This document shows positions 63,001-64,000 of a DNA stretch of 64,000 bases, one piece after another. Origin of the DNA: DASVTU01 sp036387415 (GTDB lineage: Bacteria; Acidobacteriota; Blastocatellia; Pyrinomonadales; Pyrinomonadaceae); the NCBI GenBank assembly GCA_036387415.1, contig DASVTU010000038.1, positions 1 through 64,000 of the forward strand. Direction: 5' to 3'. Both the position numbers and the translations under genes were made by a program. Within the stretch, counting starts at the first letter, position 1; each line of letters opens with the position of its first letter. Under the pieces are notes generated by a model. It was not told the origin of the DNA. It saw only the letters and a list, made by a program, of their open reading frames with translations, and did no database searches.

Positions 63001-64000
63001 CAAGATTTGTCCGACGCACATTATTTGAATCAGGCCATCGCGTTTGAGAGCAGGCAAGCTCTGAATCCAGCGTTGATAGAACAAGTATGGCGGCGACTCA
63101 TCGAGCATCACGATGTTTTGCGACTTAGATTCGTTAAGGAGGACGAGGGCTGGCGACAGTTCATCGTGGCAGAGGAGAACAATCGCGTCTTCTCTATCCA
63201 CGACTTCTCCGGCCTCAGCGCCGACGAGCAGGCGTCGGCCATCAGTACCGCGACGGCGGAGTTGCAAGCTAGTCTCAATCTCACGCATGGGCCGTTGCTG
63301 CGTATCGCCTACTTCGACCTCGGAAGCGGGCGACCGTCGCGTCTACTTTTCATCATTCATCATCTGGCCGTCGATACCGTCTCATGGCGCATCCTCCTCG
63401 ACGATTTTCAAACGCTCTATCGTTCACTGGCTTCCGGGCGCGTTCCGCAGTTGCCGTCTAAAACTACTTCTTTCCAACAGTGGTCGCGCCAACTGCTCGA
63501 CTACGCGCCGACGGTCGTCAATCAACAACGCGCCTACTGGCTCAATCGTCCTCCGCTCGCCCGCGCCCGCTCCTTCTCACACAACGGACGACAGAGAGAA
63601 GACTCGGCGCAGACGGTGAAAACTTTGCTCGGCACGGAAGAGACACGACGGCTCCTGCAAGCTGTGCCCGCCGCCTACCAGACGCAGATTAACGATGTGT
63701 TGTTGACGGGACTGGTTCAGGCTTTCGCGCGACAGACGGGAGAACACGCATTATGCGTCGATGTTGAAGGCCACGGGCGCGAGCATCTGTGGGACGGAAT
63801 AGATGTCTCGCGGACGGTGGGATGGTTCACGTCGATGTTCCCGGTGGTGCTGCAAGTGGAGGCGGGCAGCACGGCTGTGGAAGCGTTGTCGCAGGTGAGA
63901 GAGCAGCTTGAAAGGATTCCTGAGAAGGGTGTGGGCTATGGCGTGCTGCGGTATCTGATTGATGGTGAAGTCGCACGGGAGTTGCGCGTGCAAGAGCCTG
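57043..64000 (+). CDS. NRPS, A-PCP-C-A(FkbM MT)-PCP-E, continuing past the window
   Basis: An open frame from ATG 57043 to the window end (2319 codons seen), 17 bases after the previous stop. Domains: A (10-520), residues read D-A-R-H-L-A-L-M-T-K, unassigned; PCP (Ser567, GGQS); C (627-1075, HHIICDA, Gly changed to Ala); A (1085-1530), code DFWNIGMVHK, an exact Thr code; an FkbM-type methyltransferase inserted between A8 and A9 (about 1555-1810, FDVGANIGLF, YAFEPIP, LLKIDTEKSEVDVLEG); A9-A10 remainder; PCP (Ser1919); E domain (from about 1965; HHLAVDTVSW, EGHGRE, RTVGWFTSMFP), cut by the edge. It would add an unassigned residue and a methylated, D-configured Thr. The chain-release domain lies outside the window. 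Confidence 0.92.
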   Translation, partial: MAQQNIQLLFQDAVERFPNHVAIDSSVEQISYLELERRANSLARFLSASGVQPGSLVAILAENTTEVVVSIIGILKAGCAFVPLDPRAPATRLEMMLNQVSPRWLLAEAKFGGVIGALRLANSLKMNVVWLDRAGEVSTNESGLNFVEGLIGYENLEPISVPMEPDALCYVYFTSGSTGKPKGIAGRLKGIAHFVRWEIESFDVGAKTRVSQLTTPAFDAFLRDIFTPLCAGGTVCVPEPRESVLDAEGLVRWVESAQLNLIHCVPSVFRLLLGGEISPGHFQSLRHILLAGEPLLPADVKRWTSVFGDRIQLVNLYGPSETTMTKFFYRVSVSDGEAKSVPIGQPMPGARAVVVDERGKICRVGGVGEIYIRTPYCALGYYKEPELTEAVFVANPFDTAASDIVYKTGDIGCLRADGNFELFGRKDNQVKINGVRIELSEIESCLLNHPVIEDAAVVPRTDGRPAPYLCAYVVGHAKVETAALREYLAGHLPPYMLPSSIVVMEALPRTFTGKVNRQALPPPRESRSEYVAPRNQIEELLAGLFSQLLKTDRIGVNDNFFDLGGQSILAMQLLARIKDSFGIDIALRDLFTVADLGGLSRLIETALSRGELQTIKPIVPVARDGEIPLSFSQERFWFLEQLNAGTAAYHVPVAVRINGELRFDALEAALNEIIRRHEALRTGFEHRLGKTVQVIAPTIQLAVRRVDARHLQGDAQLPELHRLYREEISQTFNLGRPPLLRATLFQLSDREHTLLVTMHHIICDAWSLNIFFREVGALYRATLSGEPAPLPPLPIQYADFACWQRSIGDAVADAQLIYWKQQLANLQPLQLPTDRPRPPIPSFRGANQSLSFSPETCAALKALSQQNGVTLFMTLLAAFQSLLSRYTRQSDITVGTPIANRSRTEIEGLIGFFANTLTLHTDFSGDPTFEELLRRVRDIALGAYMHQDVAFEQVVNHVQPERDLSRQPLFQVMFVLQNAPVDEVELPATTLSSFEVESGTAPFDLTVELYEADGCINGRINYSRDLFEAATIERLARHFVLLVEGAVAEPTQRVSALPILTHEERRQLLPTDTLPVYPQSICLHELFEQQVREHPDAIALVFKNERLTYQQLNARANQLAHHLQSLGVGPDVLVALCLDQSLELVVGILGILKAGGAYVPLDPAAPTARLAYVLADTSAKVLLTKKDLQERLPEALPVNTVYLDAEAEILARYADDCPTSGVQPENLAYVIYTSGSTGQPKGVPVEHRNVVRLFEATQGFYQFNSADVWTLFHSYAFDFSVWELWGALLYGGRLVVVPYWLSRSPEAFYELLRAESITVLNQTPSAFWQLVEAEANLGAKQKLALRYVIFGGEALEMRRLKPWFERHGDVMPRLVNMYGITETTVHVTFRPITTDDVDATFSSAIGQPIADLRVYILDEHLQPNPSGVPGELCIGGDGLSRGYLGNPALTAQRFVPDPFSARAGARLYRSGDSARYRNDGDIEYLGRIDRQVKVRGFRIELGEIEASLHQHDEIKEAVVVVREDTPGDKRLVGYVVPEHKQAISLASQQLYRLPNDLEVAYLNKSDTDLLYHELYVERSYFDGGISVNDGDCIFDVGANIGLFTLFINQAFRNTRVYAFEPIPPIFARLSDNVALYNLNVKLFECGLSSQTGTATFTFYPQMTVMSGRYADAGEDEKLVKAFISNQSAEMSAHADELLEGKFKRESFDCRLRTISDVIHEENIERIDLLKIDTEKSEVDVLEGIEDADWKKIKQISLEVHGDERLAQVRAILERHAYHFTVKPNDETEHTGLYNVYALRHSAADNASTGRQENHPASLHTLEKHLLSANELRGYLKDKLPDYMIPATFVLLSELPLTSNGKVDRKALPLPEQARQSVSVNEFAEPQTEAERLLAEIWSQVLGIEHVGVRDSFFSLGGDSILSLQIIARARRVGLHLTPKQLFQHQTIASLAALPEISGANPPAIKAEQGVVSGDVPLTPIQHWFFEQDLSDAHYLNQAIAFESRQALNPALIEQVWRRLIEHHDVLRLRFVKEDEGWRQFIVAEENNRVFSIHDFSGLSADEQASAISTATAELQASLNLTHGPLLRIAYFDLGSGRPSRLLFIIHHLAVDTVSWRILLDDFQTLYRSLASGRVPQLPSKTTSFQQWSRQLLDYAPTVVNQQRAYWLNRPPLARARSFSHNGRQREDSAQTVKTLLGTEETRRLLQAVPAAYQTQINDVLLTGLVQAFARQTGEHALCVDVEGHGREHLWDGIDVSRTVGWFTSMFPVVLQVEAGSTAVEALSQVREQLERIPEKGVGYGVLRYLIDGEVARELRVQEP

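Overview
This 64 kb window is chromosomal-looking DNA, moderately GC-rich in genes, from a bacterium I would place in Acidobacteriota, probably class Blastocatellia. That placement is an inference from the style of the genes (very large secreted copper-oxidase/TolB fusion, repeat-tailed subtilase, DUF6916 TAT protein, DUF5996, purine-rich inverted repeats between genes), not from a marker gene: no rRNA, tRNA or ribosomal protein is present.

Left part (1-28 kb) is a mosaic of small transcription units. In order it carries the N-terminus of a secreted protein running off the left edge, an AT-rich stretch with a MITE-like element, a DUF5996 protein, a membrane HD-GYP/GAF signalling protein, a secreted subtilase with a hexapeptide-repeat tail, a short secreted coiled-coil protein, a bacterial metallothionein, a small Lys-rich protein, a TAT-exported DUF6916 protein, a secreted SMP-30-like beta-propeller, a DUF72 protein, an unrecognised 738-residue protein with a lipase downstream, an old-yellow-enzyme-like oxidoreductase, an alpha-dioxygenase-like haem peroxidase, a 2642-residue secreted multicopper oxidase-like protein, and a secreted beta-helix protein. 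Several gaps hold long purine/pyrimidine inverted repeats.

Right part (about 28.9-64 kb, continuing past the window) is one PKS/NRPS lipopeptide cluster on the + strand. It reads: TauD/SyrP-like Fe(II)/2-oxoglutarate dioxygenase; fatty acyl-AMP ligase; two integral-membrane desaturases; a free ACP; a KS protein with no AT; a 4673-residue protein (ACP-KS-dead AT-ACP-aminotransferase-C-A-PCP-KS-AT-KR-ACP-C); a 1984-residue NRPS (odd C-A-PCP-E-C); and a >2319-residue NRPS (A-PCP-C-A[FkbM MT]-PCP-E...). The ligase, desaturases and ACP match the logic of JamABC-type terminal-alkyne starter cassettes, and the ACP-KS-ACP-AMT-C-A block matches the iturin/mycosubtilin/puwainaphycin logic for beta-amino fatty acids. 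Specificity residues read by eye give Asn for the first A domain and an exact Thr code for the fourth.

Predicted product: a fatty acid is activated, desaturated on the ACP (alkene or alkyne), extended, aminated at the beta carbon, joined to Asn, extended by malonate and ketoreduced to a statine-like unit, then extended by a D-configured residue, an unassigned residue and a (possibly methylated) D-Thr, with more to come beyond the right edge. I know of no described cluster combining these parts in this order; that is unverified without a database search.
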